Below are positions 51,424 through 58,766 of a stretch of 64,000 nt of DNA, piece by piece; within the stretch, counting starts at the first letter, position 1; each line of letters opens with the position of its first letter. The stretch is from Ilumatobacter sp963746265. GTDB lineage: Bacteria > Actinomycetota > Acidimicrobiia > Acidimicrobiales > Ilumatobacteraceae. Below the pieces are notes generated by a model. That model was not told the origin of the DNA and did not search any database. It saw nothing but the letters and a program-made list of their open reading frames with translations. Where the stretch lies: the NCBI GenBank assembly GCA_963746265.1, contig CAVVAM010000015.1:186001-250000 (forward strand). Direction: 5' to 3'. The translations under genes and the position numbers were made by a program.

Positions 51424-51984
51424 ATGAGCGCGAACCTGCGGGGTTTCACGAAGGCCGCCTACACCCTCGATGCCGTGGTACGGCGAGTGCCGCCCGACAC
51501 CTGGCCGCGGCAGTCCCCGTGCGAAGCGTGGACCGCCGGCGAGGTGCTCGGCCACGTCGTCTGGGGGCTCCGGAACACGGCGGCCCTGGCGACCGGTTCT
51601 CCGACCCCGCCCCAGCAGGCCGAAGCGGAGATCGTCGCGGACGACCCGGTGGCGGCCTGGACGGCGGCGCTCACCGAGGTCCTCGACGCACTCGACCGGC
51701 CGGGTGTCGTGCGCCGGGTCGTCGACGGCCCGTTCGGCACGATGAGCATCGACGACTTCCTGGGCTTCTACCCGAGCGATCTCCTCGCTCACGCGTGGGA
51801 CATCGCCCGCACGGCCGGCATCGATGCCCATCTGCCGCCGGACCTCTGCGAACGATTCGCGTGCACGCTGGCGGGTCTGGGCGACGTGCTTCGCCGCCCC
51901 GGGCTGATGGCCGCTGCGGTCGGGGTGCCCGCCGGCGCCGATGCTGCGACCCGCTTCGTCGCCCAGACCGGCCGCACACCGTGA
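51424..51984 (+). CDS. Maleylpyruvate isomerase-family (DinB-fold, mycothiol-type) protein
   Basis: A 186-residue TIGR03086-like protein. FTKAAYTLDAVVRRVPPDTW and PCEAWTAGEVLGHVVWGLRN carry the first histidine of the metal site. FLGFYPSDLLAHAWDIARTA carries the D-x3-H pair. The family uses or is related to mycothiol-dependent enzymes; the specific reaction is unknown. ATG 51424 is in a compact divergent region with the alpha/beta hydrolase. Confidence 0.82.
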   Translation: MSANLRGFTKAAYTLDAVVRRVPPDTWPRQSPCEAWTAGEVLGHVVWGLRNTAALATGSPTPPQQAEAEIVADDPVAAWTAALTEVLDALDRPGVVRRVVDGPFGTMSIDDFLGFYPSDLLAHAWDIARTAGIDAHLPPDLCERFACTLAGLGDVLRRPGLMAAAVGVPAGADAATRFVAQTGRTP

Positions 51985-52014
51985 GCTGCAACGCCCCTGC
52001 GACGGCGTGACACG

Positions 52015-52590
52015 ATGACGCCGATGCCCGACCTGATCGAGCGGTTCAAGGCGGGCGACCCCGACGCGGTTCGCATGATCTATCGCGAGCACGCCGGCGC
52101 CGTGCACACCGTCGCCCGTTCGATCGTGCACGATCGTGAGCTCGCCGCCGACGTCGTCCAGCAGACCTTCGTCAAGGCGTGGCGGGCCGCCAGGAGCTTC
52201 GAGGGCAACCGGCAGCTCGCGCCGTGGCTGTACGCGATCGCCCGTCACACGGCGATCGACATGTTGCGTGCCGAGACGAAGCCCACCCGCGGCGGGCATG
52301 CCCCGGAGACCGACGTCGGGGTCCAACCGGAGACCTTCGAGCGGACCTGGGAGCGTTTCGAGGTGCGGCGGGCGATCGATGCGCTCCCGGAGCTCGAACG
52401 TGAGGTCGTGTGCCTCTCGCACATGGAGGGCCACACGCACGAAGCGATCGCCGACCGCCTCGGCATCCCGATCGGCACCGTGAAGTCGCGCTCGGGACGA
52501 GCTCACCGACGACTCGCTGCAGCACTGGTGCACCTCGACGCGAACCAACCCCCCGCCGATGACGTAGGGATGGGCGAGGACACGACATGA
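52015..52590 (+). CDS. ECF sigma factor
   Basis: A 191-residue ECF sigma factor. Region 2 is IYREHAGAVHTVARSIVHDR with ELAADVVQQTFVKAWRAARS. Region 4 is IDALPELEREVVCLSHMEGH and AIADRLGIPIGTVKSRSGRA. It overlaps the anti-sigma gene by four bases (ATGA), the standard arrangement for a sigma held inactive by a coupled membrane protein. It lies directly upstream of the microcompartment operon and might serve it. Confidence 0.93.
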   Translation: MTPMPDLIERFKAGDPDAVRMIYREHAGAVHTVARSIVHDRELAADVVQQTFVKAWRAARSFEGNRQLAPWLYAIARHTAIDMLRAETKPTRGGHAPETDVGVQPETFERTWERFEVRRAIDALPELEREVVCLSHMEGHTHEAIADRLGIPIGTVKSRSGRAHRRLAAALVHLDANQPPADDVGMGEDTT

Positions 52591-53219
52591 CCGACCCAGT
52601 GGATTCGTTCGCGGATCCGAGCGACGCCGAACTCGCTGCCATCGCGGCACTGCTGACCCGCGCCGAGCCGTGGGGTGATCCGCCGCGCGAGCTCGAGGAC
52701 AGCGTCGTGGCTGCGATCGTCGCCGAGGCCGGCCGCGAACCGGCGTCGTCCGCCGTCTCGCTCGCCGATCGCCGGTCACGGCGGGCCTGGCCGGTGAGTC
52801 GCCTGATCGGTGCCGCAGCGGCACTGACGGTCATCGTCGCGGGCGTGGCCGTCGTCGCCCGAGGTGGGGGCGACGACGGCGCCGCGTTCGCGCTCGAGGG
52901 CACCGAGGCCGCCCCCGGGGCGTCGGCCACGGTGACCGTGTCGGCGACTCCTGCCGGCCTCAAGATCCTGCTCGATGTCGACGGTCTTCCCGGGGCACCC
53001 GACGGCTACATGTACGAGGCGTGGGTCGGCGACGGCACGCTCGGCGTGAGCGCCGGAACGTTCCACCTGCGCGGTGGGAGCGGTTCGATCGAACTGTGGG
53101 CCGGGGTCACCGAGCCCACGTTCCGGCAGCTGTGGGTCACACTCGAGCCGATCGACGACGACCCGTCGTCGTCGAGAGACGCTCGCCTCCAGGGAGAGTT
53201 CTCGCTCCCGGACGGCTGA
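52587..53219 (+). CDS. RskA-type anti-sigma factor
   Basis: A 210-residue membrane protein. The N-terminal cytoplasmic part (DPSDAELAAIAALLTRAEPW) should bind the sigma factor. One transmembrane helix follows (LIGAAAALTVIVAGVAVVA), then an outer anti-sigma-K-like domain (LKILLDVDGLPGAPDGYMYE, AWVGDGTLGVSAGTFHLRGG, LWVTLEPIDDDPSSS). No zinc-binding HxxxCxxC motif is visible, so the N-terminal domain is atypical. It is co-translated with the sigma factor. Confidence 0.87.
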   Translation: MTDPVDSFADPSDAELAAIAALLTRAEPWGDPPRELEDSVVAAIVAEAGREPASSAVSLADRRSRRAWPVSRLIGAAAALTVIVAGVAVVARGGGDDGAAFALEGTEAAPGASATVTVSATPAGLKILLDVDGLPGAPDGYMYEAWVGDGTLGVSAGTFHLRGGSGSIELWAGVTEPTFRQLWVTLEPIDDDPSSSRDARLQGEFSLPDG

Positions 53220-53283
53220 TTCACGCCGATCGTCCGACGCCCCGGCCGCTCGGCGAACCGGGGTCCGGGGTTCGGGGCGTCGA

Positions 53284-53315
53284 CCACGTCGGCCGTGGAC
53301 TCCGCCACGTATGAT
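53284..53315 (+). promoter_or_regulatory. Candidate promoter and inverted repeat of the microcompartment operon
   Basis: CCACG-TCGGC-CGTGG (53284-53298) is a perfect 5+5+5 inverted repeat, and TATGAT (53310-53315) is a good -10-like hexamer 18 bp before the first ATG of the operon. No clear -35 is present; the repeat sits where an activator or repressor would act. Seen by eye. Confidence 0.35.
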
Positions 53316-53333
53316 CGTCGCGGAGGGTGAGGA

Positions 53334-53927
53334 ATGGCAGCGCAACGATCTGACTTGGAGTACCAGGTACGAGATATCGTCGCGCGCGTCCTCGTCGGAG
53401 TGCTCGACGATCCGCCGTCGAGCGGCGACACACCGGAACCGTCACACGCCCATCACGATGGCGGCGCCGATCGCATCGCGATCGGGTCCGACCACGGTGG
53501 GTTCGAGCTCAAGCAAGCGCTCTCGGCTCAGCTCATCGACGCCGGCTGGGCCGTCGAAGACGTCGGCACCCACAGCACCGCGGCGTGTGACTATCCCGAG
53601 TTCGCCCACGCGGTCGCGCGGCGGGTCGGCACCGGCAAATGCAGCGCAGGCATCGTGATCGACGGCGCCGGCATCGGCTCCGCGATGGTCGCCAACAAGA
53701 TCCCGCGCGTGCGCGCGGCAGCCTGCTACGACCTGTCGACCGCCCGCAACAGCCGCGAGCACAACCGCGCCAACGTGCTCACGCTCGGCGCCGGCCTGAC
53801 GGGTCCCGCCCTGGCCTGGCAGATCGTGCAGGAATGGCTCGCTACCCCGTGGGGTGGAGACCGTCACCTGCGGCGCGTCGCCCTCATCAGCGAGATCGAG
53901 GACCAATACATCAGGACCGACGCATGA
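53334..53927 (+). CDS. RpiB/LacAB-type sugar-phosphate isomerase with encapsulation-type N-terminus
   Basis: A 197-residue protein, first gene of the microcompartment operon, ATG 53334 after GGAGGG. Residues 4-23 (SDLEYQVRDIVARVLVGVL) form an amphipathic helix plus linker typical of microcompartment targeting peptides. The RpiB fold follows: RIAIGSDHGGFELK, THSTAACDYPEFAHAV, GIVIDGAGIGSAMVANK and SREHNRANVL. RpiB interconverts ribose 5- and ribulose 5-phosphate. The usual catalytic cysteine (GILICGTG in E. coli) is aspartate here, D110, so the substrate or chemistry may differ. It overlaps deoC (ATGA). Confidence 0.88.
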   Translation: MAAQRSDLEYQVRDIVARVLVGVLDDPPSSGDTPEPSHAHHDGGADRIAIGSDHGGFELKQALSAQLIDAGWAVEDVGTHSTAACDYPEFAHAVARRVGTGKCSAGIVIDGAGIGSAMVANKIPRVRAAACYDLSTARNSREHNRANVLTLGAGLTGPALAWQIVQEWLATPWGGDRHLRRVALISEIEDQYIRTDA

Positions 53928-54772
53928 CCGACCAACCCCTCGACCGCGAGCTCCTCATCGACCTCATCACGAGGGAGGTCCTGGCCACCATCGCCGGCCA
54001 GCTCGACCGCTGCGACACCGCAGAGGGTGTCCGCCACGTCGTCGTGAACGGGGCGGATCGCGTGGCATTCCACGGCGATGCCTCGCAGGTGCCCGTCGAC
54101 CTGGCGAAGTACATCGACCACACGGCGCTCAAGCCCGAGACCAACGCCGACGACATCGATCAGCTCTGCCGCGAGGCTGCCCAGTACCACTTCGCATCCG
54201 TGTGCGTGAACCCCGCCTGGGTCAAGCGGTCGGCGTCCAACCTCCGCGGCACGGCGGTCAAGGTGTGCACGGTCATCGGGTTCCCGCTCGGTGCGAACAC
54301 GGCCGAGATCAAGGCGATGGAGGCGCGCCGAGCCATCCGCGACGGTGCTCGCGAGGTCGACATGGTCCTCAACGTCGGCGCCCTCAAGTCGGGCGATCAC
54401 GACACGGTGCTCGTCGATATCGAGAAAGTCGTCGACTCCGCCCATGAGGCCGGAGTGATCGTCAAGGTGATCCTCGAGACGTCACTGCTCACCGACGAGG
54501 AGAAGGTGATCGCGTCGTCGCTCGCCAAGCAGGCCAAGGCCGACTTCGTCAAGACATCGACCGGCTTCGGCGGCGGTGGCGCCACCGTGTACGACGTCGC
54601 TCTGATGCGCGAGACGGTCGGCCCAGACATGGGCGTCAAGGCCTCCGGCGGGGTGCGCACGAAGTCCGACGTCGAAGACATGATCGCAGCCGGCGCGACT
54701 CGCATCGGCGCGTCGGCCGGCGTCCAGATCGTCAGCGGAGACCAAGGAGGCAGTGGTGGCAACAGGTATTGA
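53924..54772 (+). CDS. deoC: Deoxyribose-phosphate aldolase with N-terminal extension
   Basis: A 282-residue DeoC. The Schiff-base lysine K210 is in ADFVKTSTGFGGGGAT, the second lysine K239 in GVKASGGVRT, and the aspartate in REVDMVLNVGALKSG. The first about 57 residues (RELLIDLITREVLATIAGQL and following) are an extension absent from housekeeping DeoC and look like an encapsulation helix with a linker. The reaction is 2-deoxyribose 5-phosphate to acetaldehyde plus glyceraldehyde 3-phosphate, and would feed the aldehyde dehydrogenase within the shell. Confidence 0.93.
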   Translation: MTDQPLDRELLIDLITREVLATIAGQLDRCDTAEGVRHVVVNGADRVAFHGDASQVPVDLAKYIDHTALKPETNADDIDQLCREAAQYHFASVCVNPAWVKRSASNLRGTAVKVCTVIGFPLGANTAEIKAMEARRAIRDGAREVDMVLNVGALKSGDHDTVLVDIEKVVDSAHEAGVIVKVILETSLLTDEEKVIASSLAKQAKADFVKTSTGFGGGGATVYDVALMRETVGPDMGVKASGGVRTKSDVEDMIAAGATRIGASAGVQIVSGDQGGSGGNRY

Positions 54773-55379
54773 GATCCGGTCGTTCGCGTTCCTGGACAGC
54801 CTGCAGCCGCAGTACGCGGCGTTCCTCGGCACGGTTGCGCAAGGCTTCCTGCCGCTCGCGGGCGATTCGTCGTTGTACGTCGAGGTGTCGCCAGGAATCG
54901 AGATCAACCGCTTGACCGACCTGGCGCTCAAGGCCACCACGGTCAAGCCGGGTATGCAGATCATCGAGCGCTACTTCGGCCTGCTCGAGATCCACTCACC
55001 CGATCAGGCCGAGACCCGAGCGGCCGGCGAGGCGATCCTCGACGCACTCGGGCTCACCGAGTCCGACCGCATCAAGCCGAAGATCCTCTCGAGCCAGATC
55101 ATCCGACGCATCGACGATCATCACGCCCAGCTCGTCAATCGGATGCGTCACGGGCACATGATCGTGCCCGGCGAAACGCTCTACGTGCTCGAGTGCGAGC
55201 CAGCGGGTTACGCGCCACTCGCCGCAAACGAGGCCGAGAAGGCCGCCGACATCAACGTGCTCGAGGTGCGCGCCGCCGGCGCGATGGGCCGCGTGTTCCT
55301 GGGCGGGGAAGAACGCGACATCGACGTCGGCTGGCGAGCAGCCGTCGCGGCACTCGAAGCGCTCGACGGGCGCGAATAG
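54756..55379 (+). CDS. BMC-T shell protein (tandem BMC domains, stacked-type)
   Basis: A 207-residue trimer-type shell protein from GTG 54756, five bases after AAGGAGG; an adjacent GTG at 54753 is also possible. Domain 1 carries RSFAFLDSLQPQYAAFLGTV and SSLYVEVSPGIEINRLTDLA. Domain 2 carries FGLLEIHSPDQAETRAAGEA and ends GRVFLGGEERDIDVGWRAAV. The permuted order resembles CsoS1D-like double-layer trimers whose central pore can open and close. It overlaps the end of deoC. Confidence 0.85.
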   Translation: MATGIEIRSFAFLDSLQPQYAAFLGTVAQGFLPLAGDSSLYVEVSPGIEINRLTDLALKATTVKPGMQIIERYFGLLEIHSPDQAETRAAGEAILDALGLTESDRIKPKILSSQIIRRIDDHHAQLVNRMRHGHMIVPGETLYVLECEPAGYAPLAANEAEKAADINVLEVRAAGAMGRVFLGGEERDIDVGWRAAVAALEALDGRE

Positions 55380-55428
55380 TCCAATCAGAGATCGACAACC
55401 AGACACATGGAGATGAAGGGAGCCAGCA

Positions 55429-55731
55429 ATGGCTGAAGCACTCGGCATGATCGAATGCAGGAGTTTCGCAGCGATGGTTGAAGCCGCCGATGCGATGGTG
55501 AAGGCGGCCAAAGTCGACTTGGTCTCGTACGAGTCGACGGGTGGCGGCTACGTGACCGCCGTCGTTCGTGGCGACGTCGCCGCGGTCAAGGCTGCGGTCG
55601 ACTCCGGCGTCCGGGGCGCCGAGAAGGTCGGAGAGGTCATCGCGAGCCACGTGATCGCCCGTCCGCACGTCAACATCGACGTCGTACTTCCCCTCGGTCG
55701 GTCCGACGAGGCTGCTGCCGAGTCGAGCTGA
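55429..55731 (+). CDS. BMC-H shell protein (hexamer)
   Basis: A 100-residue single-BMC-domain protein, ATG 55429 with a GGGAG site. ALGMIECRSFAAMVEAADAM and VKAAKVDLVSYESTGGGYVT open the domain, and SHVIARPHVNIDVVLPLG closes it. Hexamers of this type tile the facets of the shell and conduct small substrates through the pore. It is the only BMC-H in the operon, so it should be the main facet protein. Confidence 0.95.
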   Translation: MAEALGMIECRSFAAMVEAADAMVKAAKVDLVSYESTGGGYVTAVVRGDVAAVKAAVDSGVRGAEKVGEVIASHVIARPHVNIDVVLPLGRSDEAAAESS

Positions 55732-55776
55732 GCTCGTGCGAACCGATCGCGCGAACATCGAGGGGGTGACGGCACC

Positions 55777-56064
55777 GTGCTACTCGGACGCGTGACCGGC
55801 ACGGTCGTCGCCAGCCAGAAGGAGCCGCTCATGGACGGTCTCACCCTGCTCGTCGTCCGCCAACTCGGCGTCGACAACACCGAGTCGGGTGCATACGTCG
55901 TGGCGGTCGACGCCGTGGGTGCGGGTGTCGGCGAGGTCGTGATGTACGCGTCGGGCAGTTCCGCGCGCCAGACCGGCGTCACCCAGAACCGGCCCTGCGA
56001 CGCCGTCATCATGGCCATCGTCGATACGTGGGACATCGACGGCGAGACGGTGTACACGAAGTGA
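55777..56064 (+). CDS. BMC-P vertex protein (EutN/CcmL family)
   Basis: A 95-residue pentamer-forming protein from GTG 55777. LLGRVTGTVVASQKEPLMDG and LTLLVVRQLGVDN open the beta-barrel, and VAVDAVGAGVGEVVMYASGS is the conserved core. Pentamers cap the twelve vertices of the shell. Two further BMC-P genes lie at the end of the operon. Confidence 0.95.
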   Translation: MLLGRVTGTVVASQKEPLMDGLTLLVVRQLGVDNTESGAYVVAVDAVGAGVGEVVMYASGSSARQTGVTQNRPCDAVIMAIVDTWDIDGETVYTK

Positions 56065-56071
56065 GCGGCCG

Positions 56072-57529
56072 GTGCTGAACGACCACGAGATCGAGTCGAT
56101 CATCGCACGCGTCCGTGGTCGTGTCGCCGCCGCTCAGGGAACGAGCAGTGAGGGCAAGGCCCTACGCGCCGCCGACGAACTCGGTGACGTCGACGACCTG
56201 CTCGGCGACGGTATCCACACCTCGATCGACGCTGCGGTCAAGGCCGCGCAGAGCGCGTTCGAGGCGTATCGCGACCTCGGGCTCGAATCGCGCAGGGTGA
56301 TCGTCGAGGCGATGCGAGCGGCGATGCTCCGGGAAGGCGAACGGCTCGCCTACATGGCCCACGCCGAAACCGGACTCGGTCGGGCCGATGACAAGGTCCG
56401 GAAGAACCTGATGGTCACCACCAAGACCCCGGGGCCCGAAGACCTCGAGCCGCAGGCCGTCACCGGCGACGGTGGGATGATGGTCACCGAGTACGCGCCC
56501 TACGGCGTGATCGGGTCGATCTCCCCGACCACGAACCCCACGTCGACGATCATCAACAACAGCATCGCGATGATCGCCGCCGGCAACGCCGTCACGTTCA
56601 ACGTCCACCCTGGCGCCCGGCTGGTCTCGGTCGAGAACATCAAACTGCTCAACCAGGCGATCGTCGGCGCCGGCGGGCCACCGAACCTGATCACCGCCGT
56701 TGCGAAGCCGACACTCGCTTCGGCTCGCGAGCTGATGCTGCATCCTGATGTGCGGATACTGCTGGTCACCGGCGGGCCGGCGGTCGTCGCCGAAGCACTC
56801 CGCACTCCGAAGAAGGCGATCACGGCCGGTCCGGGCAACCCGCCGGCGGTCGTCGATCAGACCGCCGACGTCGAACAGGCCGCTCGCGACATCGTTCGTG
56901 GCGCGTCGTTCGACAACAACATCGTGTGCGTCGACGAAAAGACCACCATCGTGGTCGACACCGTCGCCGATGCGTTGGTGCGTGGGATGGTGAGCGCGGG
57001 GGCGTACCGGCTGAAGGAGCATGAGCTCCGTCGGCTCGAACGGGTGATCTTCAACGAGATGGGGGCGCCCAACAAGCCGGGCGCGATCAACCCTGCATGG
57101 ATCGGCAAGAACGCCACCGACCTGCTCGGCGAGATCGGCGTCAGCGTCGACGGCGATGTTCGGCTCCTGGTGGCCGAGGTGCCGTCGGAGCACAGCCTGG
57201 TGTGGACCGAACAGATGATGCCGGTCATGCCTGTCGTTCGGGTCAAGGACGTCGACGCCGCCATCGACCTCGCAGTGCGGAGCGAACACGGCTTCCGGCA
57301 CACCGCGTCGGTCCACTCCACCAACGTCGACACCATCACCGCCATGGCGCGCGCCATGAACTGTTCGATCTTGGTGGCGAACGGGCCGAACTTCGCCGGG
57401 CTCGGCGAAGGGGGCGAGGGCTTCACGTCCTTCTCGATCGCCAGCCCGACCGGTGAAGGCCTCACCCGGCCACGAACGTTCTCACGTGTCCGGCGCGTGA
57501 CCGTCGTCGGAGCGCTGCGCATTGTCTGA
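56072..57529 (+). CDS. CoA-acylating aldehyde dehydrogenase (PduP/EutE type)
   Basis: A 485-residue protein from GTG 56072. Residues 3-20 (NDHEIESIIARVRGRVAA) form an encapsulation-type helix. The NAD-binding part has APYGVIGSISPTTNPTSTII, and the catalytic cysteine C286 is in GASFDNNIVCVDEKT, the pattern of the microcompartment acylating dehydrogenases. It turns acetaldehyde (or a similar aldehyde) plus CoA and NAD into acyl-CoA. It is the second core enzyme of the shell. Its stop overlaps the next gene. Confidence 0.94.
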   Translation: MLNDHEIESIIARVRGRVAAAQGTSSEGKALRAADELGDVDDLLGDGIHTSIDAAVKAAQSAFEAYRDLGLESRRVIVEAMRAAMLREGERLAYMAHAETGLGRADDKVRKNLMVTTKTPGPEDLEPQAVTGDGGMMVTEYAPYGVIGSISPTTNPTSTIINNSIAMIAAGNAVTFNVHPGARLVSVENIKLLNQAIVGAGGPPNLITAVAKPTLASARELMLHPDVRILLVTGGPAVVAEALRTPKKAITAGPGNPPAVVDQTADVEQAARDIVRGASFDNNIVCVDEKTTIVVDTVADALVRGMVSAGAYRLKEHELRRLERVIFNEMGAPNKPGAINPAWIGKNATDLLGEIGVSVDGDVRLLVAEVPSEHSLVWTEQMMPVMPVVRVKDVDAAIDLAVRSEHGFRHTASVHSTNVDTITAMARAMNCSILVANGPNFAGLGEGGEGFTSFSIASPTGEGLTRPRTFSRVRRVTVVGALRIV

Positions 57530-58130
57530 CGCCGCTGGTCACTTCGACCCCGCGATCGGACTGCTCGAGTTCGACTCGATCGTGGCCGGTATCGTCGCCG
57601 GCGACGCGATGGCGAAGTCGTCACCTGTCGCGTCCATCTATGCCGGCACCATCCATCCTGGGCGGTATCTGGTCCTGGTCGGCGGCGACACCGCGGCAGT
57701 CGAAATCGCGCTCGACAGCGGAGGTGCCGACACGGTCGTCGATTCCCTCTTTCTCGCCGACGTCCATCCTGCGGTCATCGCCGCGATCACGACGACCGAT
57801 CCTGCCGCTCCGGTGGACGGCGACGCGGTGGGCATCGTGGAGACGGCCACCGTGGCCACGGCCATCGTCGCAGCCGACGCCGGCGTGAAGTCCGCAGACG
57901 TGTCCTTGCTCGCCCTCCGTCTCGGCGACGAACTGGGCGGCAAGGCCTACTGTCTGTTCGCCGGCACCGTGGCCGACGTCGAGGCAGCAATCGAAGCGGC
58001 GAACCTGAGCATCGAACACCGTGAGGCGCCGATCGGCACTCGAGTGATCTCGCAGCTCCATCCCGACATGCGCCAGAACCTGACCAGCGAGTTGCGGTTC
58101 AACAAGCGGCTGCGAACCGGAGCGTCCTGA
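57522..58130 (+). CDS. BMC-T shell protein (tandem BMC domains)
   Basis: A 202-residue protein from TTG 57522, overlapping the dehydrogenase by eight bases. Two BMC domains in standard order: IGLLEFDSIVAGIVAGDAMA, and VGIVETATVATAIVAADAGV. It should form a trimeric pseudohexamer with a central pore. It differs from the stacked-type BMC-T at 54756, so the shell has two kinds of trimer. Its stop overlaps the next ATG. Confidence 0.92.
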   Translation: MSDAAGHFDPAIGLLEFDSIVAGIVAGDAMAKSSPVASIYAGTIHPGRYLVLVGGDTAAVEIALDSGGADTVVDSLFLADVHPAVIAAITTTDPAAPVDGDAVGIVETATVATAIVAADAGVKSADVSLLALRLGDELGGKAYCLFAGTVADVEAAIEAANLSIEHREAPIGTRVISQLHPDMRQNLTSELRFNKRLRTGAS

Positions 58131-58411
58131 TGCACCTCGGACGTGTCATCGGCAGGGTCGTCGCGACGACGAGGAGCGCCGGCCTTGACGGCATCAAGTT
58201 CCTGATCGTCCAACCCCTCGACAAGCACCAACACGACGATGGCTCACCCGTCGTCGCCGCCGACGCCGTGGCGATGGCGGGTACCGGAGAGCTGGTGTAC
58301 TACGTCGCGTCGCGAGAAGCGGCCGAGGCACTGCCCGAACGGTTCGTCCCCGTCGACCACGCGATCGTGGGCCTGGTCGACCATGTCACGCTCAGCGAGG
58401 ATCCAGCGTGA
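58130..58411 (+). CDS. BMC-P vertex protein, second copy
   Basis: A 93-residue EutN/CcmL-family protein, ATG 58130 overlapping the previous stop (TGATG). HLGRVIGRVVATTRSAGLDG and IKFLIVQPLD open the barrel, and ADAVAMAGTGELVYYVASRE is the core. It diverges from the copy at 55777, so the pentamers may be mixed or specialised. Confidence 0.93.
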   Translation: MHLGRVIGRVVATTRSAGLDGIKFLIVQPLDKHQHDDGSPVVAADAVAMAGTGELVYYVASREAAEALPERFVPVDHAIVGLVDHVTLSEDPA

Positions 58412-58668
58412 AACTCGCCCGGGTCGCCGGCACCGTGGTCTCACCGATCAGCCACTCCTTCTTCGAAGGCCAACGTCTGCTGCTGTGTGATCTCGTCGAT
58501 CCCGACGGCTCGGCGAACGGCTACCTCATCGCGGTCGATGTCGTCGACGCTGGTGTCGGAGAGCGTGTCCTGATCTGCGACGAGGGCACCTCCGCCCGAC
58601 AGATCTTCGGGATCACGACCGGCCCGATCCGCTCCGTGATCGTTGGCATCGTCGACGACGTCACCTGA
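58408..58668 (+). CDS. BMC-P vertex protein, third copy
   Basis: An 86-residue EutN/CcmL-family protein, GTG 58408 overlapping the previous stop. KLARVAGTVVSPISHSFFEG, QRLLLCDLVDPDG and VDVVDAGVGERVLICDEGTS are present, with a GITTGPIRSVIVGIVDDV end. It is the last shell gene of the operon. Three vertex paralogues in one locus also occur in other BMC types. Confidence 0.93.
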   Translation: MKLARVAGTVVSPISHSFFEGQRLLLCDLVDPDGSANGYLIAVDVVDAGVGERVLICDEGTSARQIFGITTGPIRSVIVGIVDDVT

Positions 58669-58737
58669 CCGCAGGTCTCTCGGACACGACGAACAGCGCT
58701 CCGGTGGACGATCCGGCACGCGATCGACCAGACTTGA

Positions 58738-58751
58738 TGTAACCGTTTACA
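58738..58751. promoter_or_regulatory. LacI-type operator
   Basis: TGTAACCGTTTACA is a 14-bp palindrome with a central CG, the usual LacI/GalR shape, with one mismatched pair. It lies 15 bp before the ATG of the LacI gene, so it should mediate self-repression. No second copy was found upstream of the BMC operon. Confidence 0.65.
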
Positions 58752-58766
58752 TGGCGGCGCGACCTC

